Below are positions 8,998 to 18,562 of a stretch of 64,000 nucleotides of DNA, one piece after another. Origin of the DNA: JAPOXR01 sp965219635. GTDB taxonomy: Bacteria > Pseudomonadota > Alphaproteobacteria > Rhodobacterales > Rhodobacteraceae. Every line of letters begins with the position of its first letter. Within the stretch, counting starts at the first letter, position 1. The stretch lies in the NCBI GenBank assembly GCA_965219635.1, contig OZ244783.1, positions 2,728,001-2,792,000 on the forward strand, written 5' to 3'. The notes beneath the pieces were generated by a model that saw nothing but the letters and a program-made list of their open reading frames with translations, did no database searches and was not told where the DNA came from. The translations under genes and the position numbers were made by a program.

Positions 8998-10010
8998 TCA
9001 TCCTGATTGTCGCTGCGGCTCCGCATCACAGAATTGCGTAAGGTGCACTGACAGCAACAGGCGCGACCCCGGTGCATCCCGATAAAACTGGCGTAGCACA
9101 AGTTGCTGGAATGCCTTTGAACCGATAGCGCGGCCGGGCAATTCAACAGCAGCAATCTGGTTGTCCGGATGAGGACCTTCCCCCGCACCGTCGACGGTCA
9201 CCATCGTCAATTTGTCCATTCCAGGAAAACCAAGATCGCAAGTCGCTCGCGTCATCAGGGGTCCTAGCAGACGATCGAGTCAAAATCCGCTGACCTGATC
9301 TGCCGGAGTGAACTGCCCAGGTTGGTCATGATCTGATCGAGATCCTCTTCATCGAACGATCCGGGATCGATGATCTCGTCACAACATGCCCTTCCATCGA
9401 CTACGCGACGCCGTGCGAAGTAGCCTTCCAGCCGCCTCTCGATGGTCTGCCGGGCGCAGTGAACAGTGTGGAGCGTGGAAACCTTGCCCACTTGTTCGAG
9501 ATATTATGCCACCCTGTCGCCGCAGCCCGCATTGTCAGGGAGAACCGAGTCAATTCGGCCAAAGGGATCCTGCGAATTGACGAGCACAATTGGGCGCTCC
9601 GTTGCAGCCAGCGCCTCGAATTGTTCCTCATCGTCGCAACCCAACAGTATGAGGCTCTCGAACCGGCCGACGGGACTGCAAATCTGTTTGTTAAGTTCGG
9701 ATTCCGTCAACCTGATCACACGCACATCGTGGCGGGCAGCTTCGTCTAGAATACCCTGCATGATCCCGCTGCAAATCGAGCCCGGCTCCAGCTTGTTTTT
9801 GCCATCGCTGCTCGCCGAAACCGTCAGGAAATTGGGCGCAGGCCGCTGCAAATGCTTGCGGCAGCTCAGCCTGGCAGCCGCATCCCGGACAAGGATCTTC
9901 TTTGCCTCGCTGATCTCGCGGCTGTTCCGCAATGTCCGGGAGACAGAACTGATCGACAGGCCGGTCAACCCGGCAATGTCTGTCAGGATCACCCGTTCTA
10001 CCCCTGGCAT
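8998..10010 (-). pseudogene. Decayed LacI-family transcription regulator
   Basis: The first open piece (10010 to 9504) starts with a LacI-type HTH, ILTDIAGLTGLSISSVSRTL, and runs to DSVLPDNAGCGDRVA, a typical LacI core motif. The reading then jumps frame: 9491-9264 continues with IERRLEGYFARR and FDEEDLDQIM, as expected for the next part of the sugar-binding domain. A third frame (9255-8998) carries the GFPGMDKLTMVTVD region and C-terminus. At least two frameshifts and a stop near 9264 break it. It is divergent from the binding-protein gene at 10118 and was probably once its regulator. Confidence 0.75.
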
Positions 10011-10117
10011 CCATCAAGTCCGAAGACTGCTGGCGCAAAATTTGCGTAACATAAGCTTGATTTGCAAGCGGGGCTTTCGAAGTGCTTGAGTCAACGCAGA
10101 CTATGGGAGAACATACC

Positions 10118-11236
10118 ATGAAGAGCATCAGGAATTGTGGCCTCATTGGCGCCCTGCTTACGGCGTTGGCGCTTGGCCAGGCTCAGGCCCAAACCTTGAA
10201 CATCTATAATGCAGCGGGATTCAGCAGCTACTACGCTGAACAGCTCGTTCCCTTGTTTGAGGCCAAAACCGGCATTGACGTTGAACTGGTGAGCATCGGC
10301 GATGATGAGATCGTAGACGCTGTTTCTGCTCAGGTCCATTCCGACAGAAGCGACATTCATTTGGTCATCGCTGGTGAAGGCTTGATTGCGCAATTGGCCG
10401 ACGAGCGTCTGCTACAGCCATACAGCGAGTTCCATGTACCTAATCTCGCATTGCTGAACGGCTCGCCTGCAGAAGTGTATTTGGATCGCTGGGAACGTCT
10501 CGCCATCCCGAGCCATGCTGACTATACCCCTGTAGGTCTCTTTGCGAGTTCCGTTGATCCCGCCAGCGTCAACACGCTTGACAGACTGAAGAACTTCATC
10601 TGCGCCAACAAGGGACGCTGGCAGGAAGGAGCCGGTGGGCGCTCGGGGCCTGGCAACGGTCACAAGCTGGCGGTTGCGGCTGCCCTCGGCGAGGATCTGG
10701 AAGATCCTGACAGCTGGAGCGCTGCATGGGACTACATGGGCGAATACGCAAATTGCGTGCGTGAATTCACCAATGGGACCGGTGCGACGATCAAGGCACT
10801 TGCCGCAGGCGAAAACCTGGGAATTCCAATGAACTATGGCTGGCAGGCCGAACTTCGCCACAAGGGTGAAATCCCGGCGGACAGCCATTTGGTGAACCCC
10901 TACGGCATCACTTTTGTTGATCCCCACGGAATGGCGATCGTCGATAACATTGACGGCAATTCATTTGAATTTGCCCTGATGTTTTTGGATTTCCAGCTCT
11001 CCAACGAAGCTCAGGCGCTGATTACCAACACCTTCCACTTTCCCTTGACACTGAGTGGTTGGGAAGTCTCCGACCCGGACATGAAGGATGCGACTACCAA
11101 GGCTGTCTTCGGCATCAGCTTCGGACAGTTTGTTGCAGACGGAGACTTCTCCGCCGTGCCTTCCGGTAAGGCGCAGAACCGCGCTTTCGAACTCTGGGAC
11201 GAGAAGATCGGGGCAGTGCACAAATACGTCGAATAG
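10118..11236 (+). CDS. Periplasmic substrate-binding protein of an ABC transporter (orphan)
   Basis: This 372-aa protein starts with a clear signal peptide (MKSIRNCGLIGALLTALALG, cleavage probably after AQAQ). The mature start TLNIYNAAGFSSYYAEQLVP and the pattern FEAKTGIDVELVS match extracellular solute-binding family 1 proteins, the fold of iron(III) and spermidine/putrescine binding proteins. GGGAGA precedes the ATG. No permease or ATPase gene follows, so the rest of the transporter is elsewhere or lost, and the divergent LacI-type regulator is dead. The ligand cannot be read from sequence; iron(III) or a small organic ligand are options. Confidence 0.8.
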   Translation: MKSIRNCGLIGALLTALALGQAQAQTLNIYNAAGFSSYYAEQLVPLFEAKTGIDVELVSIGDDEIVDAVSAQVHSDRSDIHLVIAGEGLIAQLADERLLQPYSEFHVPNLALLNGSPAEVYLDRWERLAIPSHADYTPVGLFASSVDPASVNTLDRLKNFICANKGRWQEGAGGRSGPGNGHKLAVAAALGEDLEDPDSWSAAWDYMGEYANCVREFTNGTGATIKALAAGENLGIPMNYGWQAELRHKGEIPADSHLVNPYGITFVDPHGMAIVDNIDGNSFEFALMFLDFQLSNEAQALITNTFHFPLTLSGWEVSDPDMKDATTKAVFGISFGQFVADGDFSAVPSGKAQNRAFELWDEKIGAVHKYVE

Positions 11237-11260
11237 GCGTATACTCTGAAAATCGGACCT

Positions 11261-11288
11261 GGCGGCTACCAGTCACTGGTGGGCCGCC
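11261..11288 (+). terminator. Stem-loop after the binding-protein gene
   Basis: GGCGGCTACCAGT and ACTGGTGGGCCGCC form a strong hairpin starting 24 bp after the stop. No clear T-run follows, so it may terminate weakly or protect the mRNA 3' end. Confidence 0.5.
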
Positions 11289-11488
11289 GGGTCGTCCTGA
11301 CTGGACCCCAGGCTCGTGCACTCGACATTGCAACTCCGAATTCAGGCGCAAAACCAGTCACATTTTGAACAGTATTGCGATTGAATCCGGACCACAACAA
11401 GACAGGTCAATCATGTCCTCCGAGCGCCTGTTCCAGACCGCTCAGTTTGGTTCGGAAACGGGCAGCGGTCTGCATCGCTGACCATGTT

Positions 11489-14400
11489 TCAGTGGCCGCG
11501 AACTCTCAAAGAGACACCAAAGACAATGCCGAGCAGATCCAGATCGCGTGCGGATGGGGCAGGCAATCCTTTGGCTGCACGCCGTTGCTTGGTCTCTTCA
11601 CCGTAGCGGATTGAACAAAAGAGGGCATCGCGCAGGTCGAAGGGAACTTCGTCAAGCCTTCGCCGCAATTTCTCAACATCCAGCATCGACTTTCCGGCAG
11701 CCTCCATTGAGGAAACGAACCGGGTCTCATGCGACTGATCAAGGCCTGGAGCCCGGTCGGTGGGTCCTCGGATCAGCAGGAATTTGTTCAACGATATCCA
11801 AGGCACCCAGATATCACCTGCATGAAACGCCCGCGCCTTCACCAGACGGGACTCCATCAGGAAATAGAACTCGCCTTCGCGCAACTTCTGCAGGTCACTT
11901 ATCTTGACCCGTTCCTCTACGCTGAAACTCACATCCGGCCGCTCAACCCAGCGCCGCCCGAAGAAGCCCGCCCGGACGGAGCGGCCCGGAGAGACAGCAA
12001 CAGCTCTTGTGGCGAACTTGTTCCGCAGGAACGTCCAGGTCCGCTGCGCATCCTCTGTAGCCCCGGCTGCGGTCAGCCGTGCATTGGCGGCTACAGTTTC
12101 AGCAATCTGGGGCGAAACCGACTGCATGGCCGCCATGTCCTGACCGGCGATGATGATCATGAAACCCAGGGAACGCGCCTGGGCCATCATCGTGTCTATG
12201 CCCTTGACCATGTAGTGGCCGGCTTCATCAAGGACGGCGATGAAAGGTGAAGCTGACCGTGTAGGACGAGCATCGACCAGGGACCGTTTGCTGCCCACGA
12301 GCGCAGATCCCGCCGCCCTGCCCATCATGATCTTGAGCATGGAAACTACAATCTTGCCGCAGTTGCGCATCTCTGCCGGAGCCTTCTGCAGAGCGGGTAG
12401 CAGAACGACGAGAATTCGCCGGTTCAACACGACATCATCAAGGTCGACTTCGCCGAACGGCGTGCGGAAGATATGGCCAAAATCGTCCGCCAGCGAGCCG
12501 AGCGGCCTCGTCAGTTGCATTGCCAGGAATCCATGCTGCTCGACTGCCTTGCCGACCTGTGGCTCGCCATTGAGCGCTGCTTCCAGGTTGAAGCCGGGAA
12601 GGGAGTCAAAGAAACCCTTGAGAGCAAGTCTGGACCGCTCGGAAAACTCTCCTCGCTCGGCCCTTAGATGGAGTTCGATCATGCCGCCACGCGACTTCAT
12701 GTCCTCCCACGCTGCCTGGGGGATTTCGGCAACACTGCCGATCTTGTTTTCCCCGACGAATTCTTTCCTGACGCCGAGGCCAAGCGGGAGGTAGTCCCTG
12801 ATCGACTGGACATCCAGCAGCACATCTCCGGCATCGCGCATCTCGCAAAGCGCCTTCATGGTTGAAGTGACGAGTGACATGGCTCTGCCCTTCCACATGT
12901 CTCCGGCGTTGCCGGACTCACCCATCAACGATACGATCAGGTTCATCAGCTGGTCGGCCGAACCATGCGAAAAAGGATTGAGAGTGTTGGAATGCACGGC
13001 GGGTCCACCTGCGGGATCGTCCGGGTGTCCTCCTGCATCGGTGAAGTTGAGCACCCGGTAATCGTCCTGGCGCCCGAACCGGGACACCAGTGACCACACC
13101 CTTGCGTGAAACTCGGTTGTGCCTTTGCCGTCGATGAACATGAACCCGGAGGACCAGATCATGGACTGGGCGGCGATCCCGAGAAGCAGTTCGGTATTGT
13201 GGGTCACGACATGGTTTTCGATGACCATCAGCCCGTCGGCTGCGTCGGTTCTGATGCATGACATCCTGGCTTCCCGAACCGGCGTGCCCATCGCACAATC
13301 AGCTCCGGCCGCCTGTTCGGCGCTTGAGTTGAAGACATCCACTCCCGTTACTTCGAGACCGCGGCAGCACGACTCTGAACTGAAGGGTGGAGTTTCATCG
13401 AAGCTCTCCTCCTGACCAGGGAAACCGGCCACGAGGTGGCATCGGCCTGCGGTCCACAACTCTATTGCCGTGCCTCCCAGCGACCAGATGACGTGACGGA
13501 GCCTGTGACCATCCTGTTCGCAAAGGACAGGAATCCTCAACCTGTCTCCTTGGACCCTGATCGGGAACAACTCGTGCCGTTCGCGCAGCGCTCTTCGGAA
13601 CCAAATGCTCCGGGCGGCACCACTTCCGGCAAGAGAGGGCATGAAGTTCAGCCTGTGGAAACCCTTCCGTCCAGCTTTGCGGGCAAGGCGGCCGGTGAGA
13701 GACCGGCCGTCCAATGGCCCATCTGCCGGGCCGGCCAACGGAAGGAAGACCCGAGCAGGACCAAACCCACTGCTTGCCGTTGCACCTGCTTCAACCAGCA
13801 GAGCGATGTTCTCAGCGCTCATCAAGGATGAACGTTCAAAGGTTCCTGCGGTTTCATTGGCAGCATCACCATGAATGGTCGCCAACCATAGATGGTCCCG
13901 CGAACAGTCGGCGAAGCGGCCATCAGCAAAGTGCAATCGCACGACCGGCAGCCGTCCCTGCGGATGAACCGACAGAACTCTGGAATGCCCTCCTTTGGGG
14001 TGTACAAGCCGGTCGCCGGGACAGATATCACCATTCGGCACCCACCCATGCTCCGTCAGGACCAGGGTATCAAGGGGAAGCGCCTTGCCTGCTCCTGTCG
14101 TTGCCAGAACCAGCGCGTGCCGTCGCGCATCACTGTTCGAAATCCACAACTCTTCGTTGGTTGCTTGCTCGTTGCCCAGATAGATGAGGCCCTGCCCCAT
14201 GCGATAGCGCCGGGAGTGACCCGGCTCGGGATTGGAATAGTCGGCCCGGCACCAACTGGTCGGAATCCGGAATGGAAGCCGAAACCGCCGTGTGGAATTC
14301 CAGATGATCAGGCCGGCGCAACAGGGAATGGCGAAAAGCCAGCCTCCGGGCACGGCAATGCACACGCCAACAGCAGATACCGCAGCAATGACGGCAGTAT

Positions 14401-14512
14401 CCGGGCTTTCCAGCAGCCGTACGAATTCGCCTGCATCAATGGACCGGACCCGGCGGGCGTCCATCCCGGTATCCTGCTCCCATGCATTGTGGTCAGAACT
14501 GTGCCTGGTCAT
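11489..14512 (-). CDS. dotL: Type IVB coupling ATPase (DotL/IcmO/TrbC-like), interrupted by an intein
   Basis: The 1007-aa precursor is a VirD4/TraD-like P-loop ATPase of the Dot/Icm-IncI branch. It should sit at the inner membrane and recruit substrates or the relaxosome. An N-terminal hydrophobic segment (residues about 39-70) is followed by the Walker A motif TTGAGK at 138-143. The motif's closing Thr is displaced to residue 440 by an intein (residues 144-439). Host sequence then resumes as TELLLGIAAQ; Walker B PFIAVLDEAGH is at 756-766 and the DotL-typical VVLNRRILVVLLPALQKAP at about 694-712. Without the intein the protein is 711 aa, a normal DotL/TrbC size. TGAGGAGC precedes the start. 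Two exported-protein genes lie upstream. Confidence 0.88.
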   Translation of the reverse strand: MTRHSSDHNAWEQDTGMDARRVRSIDAGEFVRLLESPDTAVIAAVSAVGVCIAVPGGWLFAIPCCAGLIIWNSTRRFRLPFRIPTSWCRADYSNPEPGHSRRYRMGQGLIYLGNEQATNEELWISNSDARRHALVLATTGAGKALPLDTLVLTEHGWVPNGDICPGDRLVHPKGGHSRVLSVHPQGRLPVVRLHFADGRFADCSRDHLWLATIHGDAANETAGTFERSSLMSAENIALLVEAGATASSGFGPARVFLPLAGPADGPLDGRSLTGRLARKAGRKGFHRLNFMPSLAGSGAARSIWFRRALRERHELFPIRVQGDRLRIPVLCEQDGHRLRHVIWSLGGTAIELWTAGRCHLVAGFPGQEESFDETPPFSSESCCRGLEVTGVDVFNSSAEQAAGADCAMGTPVREARMSCIRTDAADGLMVIENHVVTHNTELLLGIAAQSMIWSSGFMFIDGKGTTEFHARVWSLVSRFGRQDDYRVLNFTDAGGHPDDPAGGPAVHSNTLNPFSHGSADQLMNLIVSLMGESGNAGDMWKGRAMSLVTSTMKALCEMRDAGDVLLDVQSIRDYLPLGLGVRKEFVGENKIGSVAEIPQAAWEDMKSRGGMIELHLRAERGEFSERSRLALKGFFDSLPGFNLEAALNGEPQVGKAVEQHGFLAMQLTRPLGSLADDFGHIFRTPFGEVDLDDVVLNRRILVVLLPALQKAPAEMRNCGKIVVSMLKIMMGRAAGSALVGSKRSLVDARPTRSASPFIAVLDEAGHYMVKGIDTMMAQARSLGFMIIIAGQDMAAMQSVSPQIAETVAANARLTAAGATEDAQRTWTFLRNKFATRAVAVSPGRSVRAGFFGRRWVERPDVSFSVEERVKISDLQKLREGEFYFLMESRLVKARAFHAGDIWVPWISLNKFLLIRGPTDRAPGLDQSHETRFVSSMEAAGKSMLDVEKLRRRLDEVPFDLRDALFCSIRYGEETKQRRAAKGLPAPSARDLDLLGIVFGVSLRVRGH
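13196..14083 (-). other. Intein (296 aa, N-terminal Ala) inside the Walker A motif of the DotL-like ATPase
   Basis: The insert begins ALPLDTLVLTEHGWVPNGD, the canonical intein N-terminal block, but with Ala instead of Cys or Ser as residue 1. Block B appears as CSRDHLWLA. It ends with MSCIRTDAADGLMVIENHVV plus THN and is followed by Thr as the +1 residue. Removing it restores GAGKT, a complete P-loop. Ala1 inteins are known (for example in KlbA) and splice by direct attack of the +1 residue. The middle 130 or so residues show no clear LAGLIDADG pair; RHVIWSLGGTAIEL may be a remnant, so it could be a mini-intein or one with a degenerate endonuclease. Splicing activity is inferred. Confidence 0.9.
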
Positions 14513-14610
14513 GCTCCCTCAGGCAGAGTTGCGGCACGTTGGCGGGCCGGTCCCCTGCAACCTGGCCGATTAGACAGGCCTGATTACTGGATCAAAGATC
14601 CATGGTTCCC

Positions 14611-15723
14611 TTACCTGATCGAATTCGATGTGGTTCCGTCGGTGAGCATCCCGAGCATGGCTGCCAGGACAACTGCGTTCCGCGTTTCCTGAACAAGCCT
14701 GAGATGTGCCAGCCTGGCGTTCAATGCGCCAATATCGACCAGATCCTGTAACAGCGCCCGTTCGGTCTTGGAGTGGCGGAGTTCCAGGGCATCGGCAGTC
14801 GGGAGATCATAGGCCGAAATACGGATATCAAGCGCCTGCACCTCGCTCAGCTTTTCGGGGATTTCAAAGTCACGCCGGCTTCTCGCAGCAATGGTCCGGT
14901 ATGGCTCGGCTGCATGCACCGGCTCCGCCAGGGCGAGCGCAAAGCCGATCGAAGCCATAGCGGCCCGGTTCCTTGCTTCAGTCGTGCTCCTGCGCACGGC
15001 CTCGGCCAGTCCGGCCGGAGTCGCGAGATCATCTTCGGAAAGTGGCCGTGGCGGAAATGGATCAACCGTATTGGCAATCAGGCGGGTCAGGGCTTCCCTG
15101 TAACTGGCTGTTTCCATCGGCAGGGTTGCCTCGCCAAGAGCAAACTCCCAGTCGGTTGTGGCGTCCCGCGCGCCCCCGGCGTCATGCAGCCGCTCACGTT
15201 CCGACCTCAGCCAGGCTGCCATGCGGACACCGTTTTCCTGGACAGGTGGCGATTTACCCGTCGACCAGTCCGTTGCTGACGCCATGATGTTCTGTATGCC
15301 CGGGAGCAGATTGCGTTCCGGCAATCGGGGTTGCAGCGCTGCGTCTACCAGCAGGCAATAGTCGGGGTTCGGATCATGGCTTCCGCTCTCCGCCTCGGCG
15401 CGAACCAGCGACCTCGCAAGACGCGCTTCATTTTGCGCCTCCCCGTCGGCCATCCGGCGGTTCGCTTCCACCTGGCGGTCAAGATAGTTGCTGTTCTGAC
15501 GGGACTGCTGCCTCAACGCCTCGACAATGGTTGCGGCGGCTTCCGTGGTCTCCTCGGTGACGTGTTGGCGGGTCTCGGTATGGAATCCACCGATCGTGCT
15601 GCACCTGCATCCGCCAGCGAGTTGGGATTGGGCGGAGTGAGGCAGCAAGGCTGCTGATGCAAACACGCTGGCAAGCAGAATGGTCCGTACGGTCTCGCGG
15701 GTTGCAAACGGCTTGTGTTTCAT
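14611..15723 (-). CDS. Exported protein of unknown function in the type IVB locus
   Basis: This 370-aa protein has a signal peptide (hydrophobic TILLASVFASAALLP, cleavage near SAQS). The mature part starts with a Cys pair (GGCRCSTIGG), then a charged region likely to form a coiled coil (about residues 50-115, rich in E, R, A, Q), and an alpha-helical C-terminal half. I do not recognise a family. Its place directly upstream of the coupling ATPase and its 4-bp overlap with the preceding gene suggest a periplasmic part of the secretion or conjugation machine, perhaps in the role of a VirB5/TraW-type accessory. That role is inference. Confidence 0.6.
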   Translation of the reverse strand: MKHKPFATRETVRTILLASVFASAALLPHSAQSQLAGGCRCSTIGGFHTETRQHVTEETTEAAATIVEALRQQSRQNSNYLDRQVEANRRMADGEAQNEARLARSLVRAEAESGSHDPNPDYCLLVDAALQPRLPERNLLPGIQNIMASATDWSTGKSPPVQENGVRMAAWLRSERERLHDAGGARDATTDWEFALGEATLPMETASYREALTRLIANTVDPFPPRPLSEDDLATPAGLAEAVRRSTTEARNRAAMASIGFALALAEPVHAAEPYRTIAARSRRDFEIPEKLSEVQALDIRISAYDLPTADALELRHSKTERALLQDLVDIGALNARLAHLRLVQETRNAVVLAAMLGMLTDGTTSNSIR

Positions 15724-16319
15724 CGGTTGTCCTCGCCATAGAGCAGGTTCCAGATTTCACTGATTGCGTTGGCGCCGCCGGGGTCTGCCGGGTTATCCTG
15801 CACTTGCGCTTCCGGACGGCCGGTGGATTGGGGTTGCTGTCCGGACTGCTGGCCTTCCATGCCTGCGCCGTTATCTTCCTGGGTTGTATTGAATGACTTG
15901 AGAAATTCGGGCGGCAATCCAGTCTCGAAGGATGCCAACGGCTCCAACAGGGGACGCGTGACCTCATTCCACTTGCTGTAGGCAAACCGGCAAATCCGCC
16001 GCGAGCCCTCCGGCGAGGTCAGGAGGCCATCAAAGGAACCGGAAAACAGTGACGTCAAGGGACCGACTGGAGCAAAGCGGTCGATACTCATGTCCATCAG
16101 CCCGTCAAGGCATCCCAAATCGCCGATCGAAGCAGGTGCTTCAATTGCAGCCTCGGCGCGGCGGACAGAGTGCTCGATCCCTCTTCTCGCTGAGCTTGCA
16201 ATCCGTTCGCGCGACTCAGGCGTGCAATCGTCAATGATCATGTCATTGATCCAGTCTGCGTCCGCAGCTGGCCCCAGCATGGCCAGACACACTGGCAGCA
16301 TCAGGAATTCCCGTCTCAT
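15720..16319 (-). CDS. Small exported protein of unknown function in the type IVB locus
   Basis: This 199-aa protein has a short signal peptide (MRREFLMLPVCLAMLGPAADA). The mature part contains several cysteines (DDCTPES, LGCLDGLMDMS, RRICRFAYSKW) that could form disulfides, and a Gln/Gly/Pro-rich tail. The start at 16319 follows GGAGAC; the open frame upstream has no ribosome site. Its stop overlaps the next start (ATGA), so both are co-translated. No family is recognised, but the Cys-rich helical middle is reminiscent of small periplasmic conjugation proteins. Confidence 0.6.
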   Translation of the reverse strand: MRREFLMLPVCLAMLGPAADADWINDMIIDDCTPESRERIASSARRGIEHSVRRAEAAIEAPASIGDLGCLDGLMDMSIDRFAPVGPLTSLFSGSFDGLLTSPEGSRRICRFAYSKWNEVTRPLLEPLASFETGLPPEFLKSFNTTQEDNGAGMEGQQSGQQPQSTGRPEAQVQDNPADPGGANAISEIWNLLYGEDNR

Positions 16320-16579
16320 CGTGTCTCCGTCTTCGTGATCCAGACTGGCGACAGACAAACGGGCGCTTGTGAAACTGCAAAGTGCAACCGGCAAGTGAGG
16401 TCCGCAAACCGTCCCGCATGGACGGTTCAGTGTGGAGAAAACGTCAACTCACAACGCCGGCATGCCGTCTGCGTCTGCGGGAACTGACAATCAGATTCAG
16501 AAATCGTGCGGGAAGCGCACTTGATGCTGATAAACCGTCCCGCCAGCAGGCAGGGTGGTGCTGCAGCTCCGCACCCTCA

Positions 16580-18364
16580 TCAGTTACCGGAGTCCCCAGC
16601 AGACAGTTGCGTCGTGTAGAGCAGGTTGTAGAGGCCGCTCTTGCCCATCAATTCATGGTGCGCGCCTTCCTCGACAATCTTGCCGCCATCCATGACCAGT
16701 ATCCTGTCCGCGTTGCGTACTGTCGCGAGACGGTGGGCTATGACCAGAAGTGTCCGGCCTTGGCAAAGCGACGCAATCGCTTCCTGGATCAGATGCTCGG
16801 ACTGTGAGTCAAGCGACGAGGTGGGTTCATCCAGCAGCAGAATGGGCGAGTCCTTGAGAAGCGCCCGGGCAATAGCCACGCGTTGCCGTTGACCGCCGGA
16901 AAGGTTGCCGCCCTTGGGTCCGCAGCGGGTTTCATATCCCTGCGGCAATGGTTCGGCGAATTCGTCGACACGGGCGGCCCTCGCAGACGCCAGGAATTCT
17001 GCCTCACTGGCATCCCTCTTCCCGAGAAGCACATTCTCCCGGATGGATTCATCGAAGATGCCGCTATCTTGGGAGACAACCGAGATCATCCGCCGAAGTT
17101 CCTTGACCTCAATGTCCTTGACGTCCACCCCGCCGATGCAAACGCTGCCGGCATCCGGTTCGATCATTCTCGTCAACAGGTTGAATATGGTGGTCTTGCC
17201 AGACCCTGAACGGCCTACCAAAGCTGTCGTCTTGCCCGCCTCCACGGAGAAGCCAAGCTCCTCAACCACCTGATTGTCTCCGAATGCAAATCCGACATTC
17301 CGGAACTCGATTCCGAGATCATCCTCCTCGAAAACTGCCCCATCGCCTGCCTCAGCAACTGGCTCCAGTATGGTTGGCTCGGCTTCCAGCACGGTCTTCA
17401 CCCTGCCGATCGAGACATTCATGACCTCCCAGGCTGCCGTCAGCCCGCCAAGCCTCTTGATCGGGTCGAACAGCAGAACCGCTGCAGTGAAGAAGCTCAT
17501 GAACTCTCCCAGCGTCCGCTTCCCTTCAATCACATCGGAACCTGCAAAGATCATGACGACAAGGAAACCGAAGCCGGCAATGATGTCGACGAGAGCCGGC
17601 ACAGCAGCAACGCTGGCCTCAATCCTGACCGCAAGACTGAGCGCTTTTCTCGCCGCCCGGCGAAAACGCTCAAGCTGGTGTTGTTCAATAGCGTAGAGCT
17701 TGACTGTCCGGATGCCGTGGAAGATCTCGTCCAAACGGACCAGGATATCCGCCTGGATCGAGGCGGCATTCATTGAAATCCGCTTCAGGAACCGCTGAAA
17801 TAGCCATACCGGCAGCCCGATAAGCGGCACTCCAATGATCGCCATCAAAGTCCAGTGCCAGTCGATGAGCAACGCGGCGACGAACAGCGAGACGACTGCA
17901 ACGGAGTCCCTGATGGAAGGCGCCAGCATGCCTGACCAGGATGCGAGGATTGCCCTCGTGTCGCCGTTTATCCTCGCTATCAACTGCCCAGGAGGATTGG
18001 CATCGAAAAATGCCGGATCCAGTGACAGGGTGTGGCGCATTGCCGTCATCTGAAGGTCGTAGAGCATGCGGGCGCCGATGGACATCATGATGACCCGCTG
18101 GATGAACCCCGACAGCCCCCGCGCTGCGAAGACGGCGAGTACAGCTCCGCCAACGAGCAGCAGCCGGCCACTGTCCCCGGGGCCAAGAACATCGTCGAAA
18201 ACAAACTGAATCAGGTAGCTGAGAACACCCAGGCAGCCGCCCTGAATGGCCATGAACACGAATGCGGCGACAATCTTCGGCGTATGCCGCTTCATGTATG
18301 AATGCCAGAGCCAGCCGATGAGTTCGGTGGACTCGCGCAGTCTGTCCGAAAGCTCGTGGTTCAA
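16580..18364 (-). CDS. ABC exporter, fused transmembrane and ATPase domains (MsbA-like)
   Basis: This 594-aa half-transporter should work as a homodimer in the inner membrane. About six membrane segments occupy residues 30-320. The ATPase domain has Walker A ALVGRSGSGKTT, Q-loop SVVSQDSGIF, signature LSGGQRQRVAIARAL, Walker B ILLLDEPTSSLD and the switch histidine in VIAHRLAT. The domain order fits MsbA and lipid or multidrug exporters. No substrate-specific neighbour is present. All catalytic residues are intact. It follows the type IVB genes on the same strand but with a gap of about 260 bp, so a link is not shown. Confidence 0.88.
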   Translation of the reverse strand: MNHELSDRLRESTELIGWLWHSYMKRHTPKIVAAFVFMAIQGGCLGVLSYLIQFVFDDVLGPGDSGRLLLVGGAVLAVFAARGLSGFIQRVIMMSIGARMLYDLQMTAMRHTLSLDPAFFDANPPGQLIARINGDTRAILASWSGMLAPSIRDSVAVVSLFVAALLIDWHWTLMAIIGVPLIGLPVWLFQRFLKRISMNAASIQADILVRLDEIFHGIRTVKLYAIEQHQLERFRRAARKALSLAVRIEASVAAVPALVDIIAGFGFLVVMIFAGSDVIEGKRTLGEFMSFFTAAVLLFDPIKRLGGLTAAWEVMNVSIGRVKTVLEAEPTILEPVAEAGDGAVFEEDDLGIEFRNVGFAFGDNQVVEELGFSVEAGKTTALVGRSGSGKTTIFNLLTRMIEPDAGSVCIGGVDVKDIEVKELRRMISVVSQDSGIFDESIRENVLLGKRDASEAEFLASARAARVDEFAEPLPQGYETRCGPKGGNLSGGQRQRVAIARALLKDSPILLLDEPTSSLDSQSEHLIQEAIASLCQGRTLLVIAHRLATVRNADRILVMDGGKIVEEGAHHELMGKSGLYNLLYTTQLSAGDSGN

Positions 18365-18562
18365 GTGGGCTGTCCCCGGTCAGAAGCCGCCATCATCAGG
18401 AGGTACATGTTGCCTCAGGCTGCTGCGACCGTGTGCGGCATTGCCTGAAGCCCACACGGCCTGCAAGGCAAGAGCAGCGTAGATGCTAGTCCAGGGTCAG
18501 AACCGCTGGCCAACCGAGTGCCAGATACCGCCCCCAAAGAGCGGATGGCTCCTCTCTGCAGT

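Noticed and set aside
11489..14512. The insert in the DotL-like protein as an unusual extra domain
   Set aside because: Exact P-loop interruption plus N-terminal, B and C-terminal intein blocks with THN and +1 Thr fit an intein far better.
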